Assembly: GCA_949358305.1 (NCBI GenBank)
Contig: OX442314.1
Location: 10,719,060 to 10,783,059, forward strand
Origin: Strigamia acuminata
Lineage: Eukaryota > Arthropoda > Chilopoda > Geophilomorpha > Linotaeniidae
Length of the DNA stretch: 64,000 nucleotides
Direction of reading: 5' to 3'
Part shown: one piece after another, positions 55,179 through 64,000 of the stretch
Layout: each line of letters opens with the position of its first letter
Numbering within the stretch: the stretch's first letter is position 1
The notes under the pieces: generated by a model
What the model saw: the letters and a program-made list of their open reading frames with translations, nothing else
Database searches by the model: none
Told to the model about the DNA's origin: nothing
Position numbers and translations under genes: made by a program

Positions 55179-57347
55179 TTACTCCAGATAAGTTTCCTTA
55201 AAATCTGTTATTTCTTCTTGACTATAACCGCACATCAGCAGCCACGCATTGGGTAGATTTTGGTCAAAACCGTCTTGTAGCAAGCAACAAAAAGGTAAGC
55301 ACTTCATGCAATAACTGACGTCTTGTGAATTGACAAAAGAATCATTCACAAATTTTTCCATTACCATCATACGACTAAGCACGTTAGAGTCTGCGCACGC
55401 ACTGTAAACGAGACAACAGCAAAATTCCTTGAACACAATCATTTCATTGTCCGGTAAAGTATTTCTTCGAGTGACACAAATAAGTTCCAAAAAATCGCTA
55501 TCCAGCTTTCCAGCATCACACGCATCGATAATTTCAGATAGTTTGTAGAAACTAATCAGCGCAGGTTTTTGAAGGTTTCTAACGCCGTCCCACACTAATG
55601 CATCGATGAAACATGAATAATAAAAACCCCGCCCAAAATAACGCGCCAGTGTAGACAAAATTTCTTCTAAGTCGGACGCAACCGCATCACTCATTCCTTC
55701 GGATGCAATTTCGGGGAGCCAATATCGAAATATATCGATCAAATTCGATTCTTGTGTTTTGCTGGTGAAGTGGTGAATGAGAACCGATTTCTTAAGCCTG
55801 CTCATTTCACTCGCATTCGAAAAACAAAAACTCAAAAATCTATTAAGTTTCGTCCACTTGTTCGCTCTAATTTCGTTGTAACGCACCGATAGCTTAAGCC
55901 TGCGCATTTCACTCAAAAATATTCCTGATCTTTTCTTTCTCAAAACTTGATCGACTGATCGATCTCGTTTCGTCCACTCGTACGCCCTAATTTCCTTGTC
56001 AAGCAACCTGCGACAGATCTCGTTCGCAAAGTAGGAACAATGCACTTTAAAAGTTGTCATTTCACTCTCAGTCGTGATGTATTTATTTGCAATTGACTCC
56101 AGAAAATCCCAATGGAAATCATCCGTTTCTGTAAAAAGTAACTGAGCAACACACCTGCTCAAAATCATTCTTCTCTTTTTGATGTCCGTATGGTTAAGCA
56201 ATAATAAATGGAAATTATCAAAATCTCGCATCTCGCAAAGCGTGTAGTGAACGAACGAATATTTAAGCTCGTATCGACAATTCCTCATTTCCTCGGGAGC
56301 ATTTTTCCAAAAACGAATCAAACAGTCCTTGACTCTGTCTCCTTTGGACCAAGAACGAACAGACTTGCTCATCACCTCATAGAAGTCGTCAGCCGACGCC
56401 ATCAGGTTTAGAACACGGCTCGACTTGGGCGTGAACGAGTCCGTGTGCAAAAAATGTATCAGTACGGGCGCGACAGGTCTCAATCCGAATTCCGAAGAGA
56501 AAATGGTCCACAATTGATACTCGTCCATTTCACCAAGTAGAAAGTTCATGATGCCCGTCTCGAACGTGCAGTAACAATCTTCGTCGTGTGGGTCATCGTA
56601 GAAGTGTGAAATCAAGTCTTCCAATTTACTTTCTTGCCGGATTAGCAGCTGGATGATCGCATTTCTTTCGTACGGTGTCATGAGGGACCAGAAATATTCA
56701 ACGCCACATGGGTTTGCTAGGTCTATGGAGAGGGAAAACATTTTGACTTTCATGTTGAAAGGAATCTTTGAAGAGTCGGTTTTAATCGTCATCCTTTTCC
56801 AATATTTGTACATAATAGTTTTTAACTTTGAGTCCTTTTGTTTGTCAAAAATCTTTTTCAAAATGTTTCCACATTTGTTCGAAATATCTTCCACGACATC
56901 TGCGATGCAACAGACGACGGCGAGGCAAAATCTGGATTCGACCGTCCATTCCTTTAACTCTGAGAGAACCTTTGCTGTTTTGGTCATGTCTAATTGTCCA
57001 TATATTGACCATTTCGTGCATTGGATAATGGTTTTCGCTAATTGTCCATTGATAAGAAAGCTTTGGCTAATAAAAACGTGGGAAAATAAGAAATTAAGCA
57101 CATCCCACAACTGGCATCCGACGTGCTTCGCCAAAGACTTCAACAGTAATTTTAACTCGTTCGGAATAAGAAATTCATCCACTAGTTTGGAAACTGCTTC
57201 CTCAGCTTCTGACCATCGCCTTCGACGACAGTCTGCACTGATTTTCTTGCTACTAATTTGAATATTGAAATTATACTTCCATAGTAAAACCGAGATTTCT
57301 ATTAAGGTGATGTGTTTTAAACTCGGCAAGTCCAAGATGGACTTCAT
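55179..57347 (-). CDS. Unknown intronless family protein, copy F (mosaic)
   Basis: Single exon of 722 codons, start at 57347, the longest member. The 3' two thirds resemble copy C, including a divergent version of its in-frame duplication (DKEIRAYEWTKRDRSVDQV..., YNEIRANKWTKLNRFLSFCF). The first 45 or so codons resemble copy E. Between them about 56590-57205 is almost identical to copy B at 39359-39975. All conserved blocks are intact, so it is probably functional. Confidence 0.9.
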   Translation of the reverse strand: MKSILDLPSLKHITLIEISVLLWKYNFNIQISSKKISADCRRRRWSEAEEAVSKLVDEFLIPNELKLLLKSLAKHVGCQLWDVLNFLFSHVFISQSFLINGQLAKTIIQCTKWSIYGQLDMTKTAKVLSELKEWTVESRFCLAVVCCIADVVEDISNKCGNILKKIFDKQKDSKLKTIMYKYWKRMTIKTDSSKIPFNMKVKMFSLSIDLANPCGVEYFWSLMTPYERNAIIQLLIRQESKLEDLISHFYDDPHDEDCYCTFETGIMNFLLGEMDEYQLWTIFSSEFGLRPVAPVLIHFLHTDSFTPKSSRVLNLMASADDFYEVMSKSVRSWSKGDRVKDCLIRFWKNAPEEMRNCRYELKYSFVHYTLCEMRDFDNFHLLLLNHTDIKKRRMILSRCVAQLLFTETDDFHWDFLESIANKYITTESEMTTFKVHCSYFANEICRRLLDKEIRAYEWTKRDRSVDQVLRKKRSGIFLSEMRRLKLSVRYNEIRANKWTKLNRFLSFCFSNASEMSRLKKSVLIHHFTSKTQESNLIDIFRYWLPEIASEGMSDAVASDLEEILSTLARYFGRGFYYSCFIDALVWDGVRNLQKPALISFYKLSEIIDACDAGKLDSDFLELICVTRRNTLPDNEMIVFKEFCCCLVYSACADSNVLSRMMVMEKFVNDSFVNSQDVSYCMKCLPFCCLLQDGFDQNLPNAWLLMCGYSQEEITDFKETYLE

Positions 57348-57469
57348 GGTTTGAAATGTAAAAAAGAATGTGTTGTTGAATTGTAAAAATAATAATATTC
57401 ATTATTACTTTACAATAATAGTCTTGCCTGCTTTAAACGTCACAATTGTAAATTTAACATAACTCATTA

Positions 57470-57514
57470 TCGCGCATATTCTTGCCACTCCAGCTAGGCG
57501 TAAGTAATGCATCT
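57470..57514 (-). promoter_or_regulatory. Conserved upstream block, copy F
   Basis: Minus-strand CAGATGCATTACTTACGCCT followed by AGCTGGAGTGGCAAGAATATGCGCG, about 120 bp before the start. Confidence 0.55.
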
Positions 57515-58227
57515 GAACACCGCTTTTCCATATATTTGTAAATGATAATATTTGTGGATAATTGACCCTATTGTCGCTATTTTTGTATCAACTGGTTAAA
57601 ATCACGAATGACAACAGATGTAAAGAATTTAAAGTCGGTTTTTAATGCTCCTGGTGCTAACGCAAGTAAAACTATATTTGTAATTTGCATTACACGCTCC
57701 TGCACTGGTGCTAACTCAAAAAATGAACGCAGGGATCCGCCAGCTGGTGATGTCGAAGCAAACTGAAGCTACCGGTAGTTGATTGCATTTTATTGACATA
57801 AAACATTTTATTAGTCGTCGTTACCAAATCTATTACGGAAATCATAATTTTCGCTGTATTAAAATTATCATTTAAATGTGTTAAAACAATTTCTCGAGGG
57901 TGTCACAACCTGGCAATTTAACACAAAAAATTTAACCAAATTTAATGTGCAATAAAATAAATATAAGAAAATACATTGACATCAATCTTTCCAGCAATAT
58001 AACATTTAACATTTTTTTGAAAATACATTAATTTATTACAAGTTGCCTCAGCTTTGTTTATTGTCCACACATTAGTGAAAGTGTTTCACTTACAATTTAA
58101 AAAATTAATGCTAAAAATTGCACAAACTTTCGGCTTTAGAAACGAGAAGCAAACTGGTAAATTTAGTTGAAACTTAGTTGAAACAGTTTGAACCTACACA
58201 AACATGTATTTTTAATCCTTATGCACC
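57515..58227. other. Ancestral intergenic DNA between F and the next unit
   Basis: Close copy of 43927-44632, ending at the same junction into MPEG1 sequence. No gene. Confidence 0.65.
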
Positions 58228-58750
58228 GATTACAAATTCCCAAACTTTTTAACCGGCAATGCCACTTGCCCCGTAGGACACGACGACGTTATGATATTTA
58301 AAAAAACTGTCAACTACACGTGTCCAAGCACTTTCGAGAACGCGCACTATTGCCTGGCGGTCATCGAGACGCATTGGTGCAGCACGACCGAAGTGGTCAC
58401 CAACGTAACTTACCGTTTCGGCGGAATGTACAGCACGTACGTGACCAATTTCCTCACCGGAAGCCGCAATTGTCCGCCTTACTTTCACCCGATGCCCATC
58501 TTGGGCATCCAGATTTGCACGAGTTACCAGTACACCGATAAAAGCAGCGGCGGTTTGCAAAATATCCATTTGGGAGGGTTTATAGTTATTTGTACGAGCG
58601 AAGATCTTGTGCATTTACCCGCGTGTCCTATTGGATATACTCGTCATTTTGCCACGTTTTACGAAAATTGTAAAAATTTTTATTGCGCGCATTATTAAGA
58701 TAGAGTTGCAATTGCTCAAGCCGCCAACTTTTATTGAAGGTGGAACTTAA
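58228..58750 (+). pseudogene. MPEG1 3' exon copy, unit G
   Basis: Matches the MPEG1 3' exon from the same start point as the unit D copy. It keeps the 30 bp missing in D, but a 16-bp deletion near 58695 (after TGCGCGCATTA) shifts the frame and ends translation at once. There is no first exon. The 3' UTR continues to about 58905, where the retrotransposon begins. Confidence 0.88.
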
Positions 58751-58910
58751 AGTTGTCCGTAAAGTATTGCCGAAAAAATAGCAAGTGTTTGTTGTAAATT
58801 TATGTCTTTGATGTAATTTGATGTACAAAAGTGAATAAATTAAAAATGTGATCGGGTAAAATGTGTTTTATTTTGATTGCTTAGTCGGTTTGCTTTCATT
58901 TTATTTTATT

Positions 58911-59147
58911 TGAAGATTCGCAAAGTCGATTTAAATGAATTTTGAATGAAAACTAACTGTAATTACTGATTTTCTAGGTTTTGATGATGAGAGAATAAAA
59001 GGATGTCTTTTTTGGTTAAGAACAAGATTTATTGTAATTTCTGGGGGTCGCAAATACAAAATCAGGGGAACAAAGGGTGAAACAAGATAATTTATGACAC
59101 TTTTACAGCACTTCCGGTCACGCGTCATCCAATATCACTCAAAAACA
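58911..59147 (-). repeat. Possible 3' LTR of the BEL/Pao element
   Basis: On the minus strand a purine run (GCAGGAGG) precedes TGTTTTTGAG, and the segment ends ...TCTTCA where unit G sequence resumes. An AATAAA lies inside (about 59028-59033). The TG...CA bounds fit an LTR of about 237 bp, but the other LTR is outside the window so this cannot be confirmed. Confidence 0.4.
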
Positions 59148-59232
59148 CCTCCTGCAGGTTGGCTTCTCTGCGCTGCGCTGTGCTTTTCCCCTGGAGTACG
59201 TGCGACCTTGCTGCTTCTAACAACGCCAGTTT

Positions 59233-60494
59233 TTACACTGGGGCCGGAGTGGTATCACCACTCAACTCTTCCATGTCGTGAGTTTCCAGAACGCACAATC
59301 GCTGTACGGGTCGCCGCAAGTTCTTCCCGACTGATAATTTTATCTCGCATGCACGAACACGACCGTCTCGTCCTCGGAATATTTCGACGACTCTTCCTAT
59401 TTTCCAGGTCATCCTGGGCTGGTTTAACTCTTCTACGAGAACAACATCTCCTTGTTGAACTTCTCGTGAATTCTTGTCATTCTTACGGTGAACTCTCAAT
59501 TTGGTGAGATATTCCTTTTGCCATCGCGTCCACCAATGTCCTAACTTCAATTGACGGAGTTTCCAACGCTTCAAAATCGTGACTGATGTCGATGGCAACT
59601 GTTGAATGGTTTTTTGGCTGGGGTCTGGCAATGTACAGCTTCGTTTTCCGACCAGAAAATGAGCTGGAGTGAGTGGGTGACTGTCTTCGTCTTCAGTGTA
59701 TACGTAGGAGAGTGGTCGCGAATTTATGCACGACTCGACCTCCGAGAGAATGGTTGTCAATTCCTCAAAATCTAGGGATGACTTTCCCAAGACTTTTTTC
59801 AAGCTGGACTTAGTTGACTTCACCATACGTTCCCAAAAGCCACCCCACCATGGCGCACGTTCGACGATATACTGCCATCTCACGCCTCGTTCGGTCAGAA
59901 ATCCCTGCATTTGTTCGCCTCTCACTGCATTCAACAAAACGCAAAGTTCTTTCTCCGTTCGCTTGAAAGTCAACGCGTTGTCGGAGTAGATCGTGCTCGG
60001 GACTCCTCGGCGTGCAAAAAATCGTTTTAACGCTTGAAGGAATCGCTCCGTATTCATGCTCGAAACTAGTTCTAGATGTACGGCTCGAACAACCGCGCAC
60101 GTGAATACGACGATATAACACTTCTCGCCACTGCGCTGGTACAATGGGCCGGCGAAGTCGACTCCAACGACTTGAAATGGCTCAGCTTGAGTGACACGAT
60201 CTGGTGGCAACGATGATTCTGTCTGGCGCACGAAACGTCCTTGCACTCGCTTGCACACGAAACATTTGTGTAACACGCTTTTTACTGTCCTTCTCAGCTT
60301 TGGCATCCAAAACTTTTGACGAATTTCTGCCAAAGTCTCTCCAAGTCCACCGTGGAAAATTCTTTGATGTGCTTCTGAAACGATAAGAGTGGTTAAAATG
60401 TGATTTGAGGGCAAAACATAAGGATTTTTCATGTTGCTGTCGATTTTTGCCCATCGCAATCTGGTATTCAATCGCATTAAACCATTTTCGTCTA
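59233..60494 (-). pseudogene. BEL/Pao integrase segment
   Basis: About 415 codons. The H2C2 zinc-binding part (HQRIFHGG, CFVCKR) is followed by a DDE core: first Asp in VGVDFAGPL, second in TIYSDNALTF, Glu in WWGGFWERMVK. Then comes the BEL-typical SEVESCINSRPLSY and LTPAHFLVGK region. The segment is open to its natural stop at 59233. It is separated from RNase H by the MITE at 60497-61721. Confidence 0.9.
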
Positions 60495-60496
60495 TA

Positions 60497-61721
60497 CAGG
60501 GTGGAACAAAAGTCTGTTCCCCTCAAATATTTCCTGAGCAATTGCATCTAGGCCAACTTTAATGAAGTGATCATATAGGAAGTTGGGTGAGAGCAATCCA
60601 ATGATGTCATCAAATTTGACCTTGAAGGCCATTTTCAAGGTTATTCACTTGCTAACTTCTAAACCAATCACGTTAGAGCAAAATTTCAAATTACAAAGTT
60701 GTAGAGCACCATCAAATTAGTACTATACAATTTATCTTAGTCATCTTCAGTTAAATGATTTATTTTTAAAAAGGAAACAAATTAGAAAAAAAATCAGCAA
60801 AGTGAAATTTTTTATTCTTGTAAAAAAAAAATTATTGAGGCATTAAAAAAAGATAGTGATTTTTCTTGTGTACTTGTACAATAATGCACATTTGAATACA
60901 TTTATTTAACACTAGAACGGCCAGAGTGATCATTTTGACCGGAACAGCTGTTTTAGACAGCTGTAGCAATTAACCCAATGGGTTTACAATGCTGGTATTT
61001 TTTCACTTTTACTAACTTATGATACTTTACATCATAAATCAGCAAACGTAGCTTTTTTCTGTAAAAAAAATTTAAAAAATTGAATTGACCTAGAAAGGCC
61101 GAAAGCGGTCAAAATGACCGCTTGAAACAACGCGCACAAGACGTGCACGAAATGTGGACAAAACGCGCACAAATCGTGCAAAATACATAAACAATACGCG
61201 TATCTTGCGTTTTGCCATCAAATTGACCAGTAACACGCGAAATATGTGAGAAAATAGCAAAATAAAAATTGATGGTTTTTATTTTTTTTTATAAAACCTG
61301 ATAAAATTAAATTTCCGTTTTTAATTTTATCAGATTTTATAAAAAAAAAATTCCGGCCTTTCTAGTGTTAAGTAATTCAGTATTTTTGTAGTAGAAATTT
61401 AATTTTTGCCTCAATAGGTGACTTTATTTCAGCTGATTTGTTTTCATTTTAAAACGAAAACATTTAACTTAAGATGACTAAGATAAGTTGGATGGTACTA
61501 ATTTAATGGTGCTCTACAACTTTGTAATTGGAAATTTTGCTCTAACGTGATTGGTTTAGAAGTTAGCAAGTGAATAACCTTGAAAATGGCCTTCAAGATC
61601 AAATTTGATGCCTTCATTGGATTGCTCTCACCCAACTTCCTATATGATCGCTTCATCAAAGCTGGCCTAGATGCAATTGCTCAGGAAATATTTGAGGGGA
61701 ACAGACTTTTGTTCCACCCTG
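60497..61721. mobile_element. Tc1/mariner-like MITE, copy 2, inside pol
   Basis: Ends CAGGGTGGAACAAAAGTCTG and CAGACTTTTGTTCCACCCTG, perfect inverted repeats with TA on both sides (60495-60496, 61722-61723). Without the nested element it is 763 bp, the same as copy 1 at 49439-50201. The pol frame on either side is in register if the element and one TA are discounted, so pol was probably intact at this point when it inserted. Confidence 0.95.
60910..61367. mobile_element. piggyBac-like MITE nested in the mariner MITE
   Basis: 458 bp, ends CACTAGAACGGCC and GGCCTTTCTAGTG, flanked by TTAA at 60906-60909 and 61368-61371. The sister MITE at 49849-49852 has the single unoccupied TTAA (TTTATTTAAGAAATTCAG). 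TTAA duplication and this end are typical of piggyBac-type elements. The interior has a long poly-A/T inverted pair (TAAAATTAAATTTCCG region). Confidence 0.95.
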
Positions 61722-61723
61722 TA

Positions 61724-64000
61724 TAACACGAGACTTTGTTCAAAAAAGAGTTATGAGCGAACTCCTGACGATGGCTGAGTGCTGCGAGTTCTGTTGCAAA
61801 GTTCGATTGTTGCATTACACGAAGCCAATAAAGCTCTGCTGCTGATAATTCATCCACCGTCAACGGTGCGCCATTTCTAACTTTGTCTCTGGTGTTTTTG
61901 ACGAATCTTTGCACCCATCCGGTCACTCGTACTAATCGTCTCCAGCTGCCGTATTTTGATGGCTCGTCCATCAATGGTGGCTCTGGAATCACGGCTGCTG
62001 CTGCCAAATAGTCCTCTGAATCGATCTCGTCGCTATTCTCGTCTATTTTACTGCTTGGCCATTCGTTCTCATCCTTCACAAGCCACTCGGGGCCACTCCA
62101 CCACACACTCGCTTGAATCAACGCCTCCGCATCTATTCCACGTGTTAGGAGATCCGCTGGATTCTGGATTCCTGGACAGTGTCGCCAACTCGAAAAAGGT
62201 ACGTGTGTCTGGATTTCTTCCACTCTCCTGGCTACGAATGGAATGGCTTTTCTTTTCTCGTTTAGCCAACACAAAACAATTGTTGAATCTGTCCAAGCTG
62301 TGACTTTCGCGGTCGTGAATTGCTTCAGTCTGTGTGCAATTCTGGCTAGCAGCAAAGCTCCCATCAACTCGAGTCTGGGCAACGTAATCGTCTTAATTGG
62401 CGCGATCCTGCATTTGGAAAGAATAAAAAATACATTACAACTTCCACTTGGGTGACGCACACGATTGTACGCCACCACTCCGTACGCTAAGGGGCTCGCG
62501 TCACAAAACAGATGGATTTCGTGATTGTTTAAGTCTGCATCCAAGCCAAAATGCCGTGGCACGCGAACATGTTCCAACAATGGTAACTGCTTTTTCCATT
62601 TCTCCCACTGTTCGAGAAGTTCGAGGGAGAGACGACTGTCCCATCCAATCTGCAATTTCCACAACTGCTGGAAAAACAGCTTTACTGAAACTGTAAACGG
62701 CGACGCAAATCCTAACGGATCGAAGATCTGTGCAACCAATTGAATAACCTGCCGTTTAGTGTTCGATTCACGTTCCAAAGTTGCTTTCACATCCTCGAGT
62801 TCTAGTGACAAGTCGTCTCTCTCACCATTCTACTTCAGGCCCAACACTTTTTGCTCACTTTCGAACGTTGCAGTTGGATGGTCAACAGCAAATTGCTCTC
62901 GTAGCACTGGGGAATTGCTGTACCACTTCACTAGTTCCATATTGGCTTCGAGCATGATTGTTGACGTCTTCTTGTAGACATCAATGGCTTCTGTTGTTGT
63001 CTTTTCACTGTTCAAAAAGTCATCAACATAAAATCTCTTTAACAATTTCATAATTAATTCGGGAAAACGATCTGCATATTGTTCGAGATGGTGTTGTATC
63101 GTTCCGTTCAAGAGATAGGGACTTGGAGATGCTCCAAATAGGACTCTGGTTTGTCGGAGAATCTCCAACACGATTGGTCCTTCAACGTCCCATCCATCCG
63201 CGATCCACAGAAACCTCACCGCATCTCGGTCAGCTAACGCCAGCAAAATTTGATGAAACGCTTGTTTAATGTCTCCAATCAATGCCACAATGAATTGTCT
63301 GAAAAATAAAAGGGCATTGATTAATTCTGGAAGGAGATTTGGTCCTGTAAACAGGCAGTCGTTGAGAGAGCGACTCTTCTGCGCGTGCGACGAGGCGTCG
63401 TAGACTATGCGCAATTTTGTGGTGCTTCTCCGCTCTCGAATTACTGGTCGATGTGGGAGGTAGTAACACCCAGTCTGGTTGGCTACTTCTGGGGCCGTTT
63501 CGATTATTCCAGCGATTTTCTGGTCGTCCAGAACCTTCTTATAGCGGTGGTACAAGTCCAGATTTTGTTTAAACTTGCGAACAAGATTCCACAGTCTCTT
63601 AAGTGCAATTTGATAGTTGCTGTCTAACTCTGATTTGTCCAGCAACCAAGGCAGTCGCACCTCGTACCGCTCACCCGTCCAGTTGATGGACTCTTTAAAT
63701 TTTGCTACTGCTTGATCATCTTCGTCCTGGGCGCTGGTGAGAGTTTCGTGGGGAATGCCTACTGCTTCCAACTCCCAAAAACGTTGAAGAAGGTGGTCGA
63801 GTCGGTCTTCATACTGCACAAGATTCACGTGGGTTGCTGACTGTCTAACCGTCTCATCTTGGCTTCTGATCGCGCCGTGGATTGTCCAACCGAGAGATGT
63901 GTGAAGACACATCAATCCCTCATCTAAACGTTTCGATTCGCCTGTTACGATACGCCAAAAGTGGTCCGCTCCAATTAGAATTGCCACCTCGTCTTGTTGG
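61724..64000 (-). pseudogene. BEL/Pao protease-RT-RNase H segment, 5' partial
   Basis: The frame enters from beyond the window with an A17-like region (ILIGADHFWRIV, LGWTIHG), then RT with LRIVYDASS, LIGDIKQAFHQI and the catalytic YVDDFL. RNase H follows with Asp (LFCDASPLAYGVV), Glu (LPRLELMGALL), Asp (AWTDSTIVLCWL) and NPADLLTRG. A TAG at 62830-62832 interrupts the frame six codons before the next long open stretch in the same frame, where relatives usually have a Trp. It is a point nonsense lesion, not a frame change. Confidence 0.9.

Larger units (their letters stand above)
58911..64000 (-). mobile_element. BEL/Pao LTR retrotransposon, 3' part
   Basis: The order on the minus strand is protease/RT, RNase H, integrase and then a possible 3' LTR. 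This is the BEL/Pao pol order, with the A17-type region before RT. The 5' end lies beyond the window. The element interrupts the copy of the convergent unit that follows the MPEG1 pseudogene of unit G, so the family gene expected there is displaced out of view. Two nested MITEs and a stop codon show it is dead. Confidence 0.9.

Noticed and set aside
60182-60547. Separate minus-strand frame overlapping the integrase
   Set aside because: It is in a different frame, crosses the MITE boundary and shows no integrase motifs.

Overview
This window looks like nuclear DNA of an invertebrate animal, most likely an arthropod. Four things point there: AT-rich intergenic DNA, short introns with GT-AG signals, many small DNA-transposon derivatives, and a BEL/Pao retrotransposon. 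A perforin-2 (MPEG1) gene confirms a metazoan. The intronless gene family described below reminds me of large hypothetical-protein families in spider genomes. That is an impression from memory, not a database result.

Bases 1-18,400 are mostly non-coding. They hold MITE-like inverted-repeat elements, minisatellites, tRNA-derived fragments and a few isolated exon candidates on the minus strand: two spliced 5' exons at 6240-6755, a terminal exon at 4723-4978, and single exons at 13989-14187 and 17323-17505. None was recognised. Bases 18,400-29,300 carry two plus-strand members of an unknown intronless family (about 670-720 aa), the 3' relic of a third, a gene for an AT-hook/Ulp1-like protease/PHD-finger protein sitting against that relic, and a 2.2-kb satellite of 21-bp units.

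Bases 29,860-58,900 are a complex segmental-duplication array. It starts with the only copy of a perforin-2-like gene that has its MACPF exon (plus strand), facing a family gene on the minus strand. The MPEG1 3' exon (or just its tail) recurs five more times, and the family gene recurs five more times plus several fragments. The six minus-strand genes fall into three pairs by shared flanks and shared in-frame internal duplications (A/E, B/D, C/F). Copy F carries a block nearly identical to copy B inside an otherwise C-like gene, which is the mark of gene conversion. A conserved block upstream of every family gene is the best promoter candidate. If the locus has a joint function, the pairing of a pore-forming immune effector with a fast-duplicating helical family suggests host defence. 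That is inference from context only.

Bases 58,911-64,000 are the 3' part of a decayed BEL/Pao element on the minus strand. It has an in-frame stop in the RT/RNase H region and is split by a Tc1/mariner-like MITE, which itself contains a piggyBac-like MITE. Several insertions can be dated relative to each other because empty sites survive in sister duplicates within this window.
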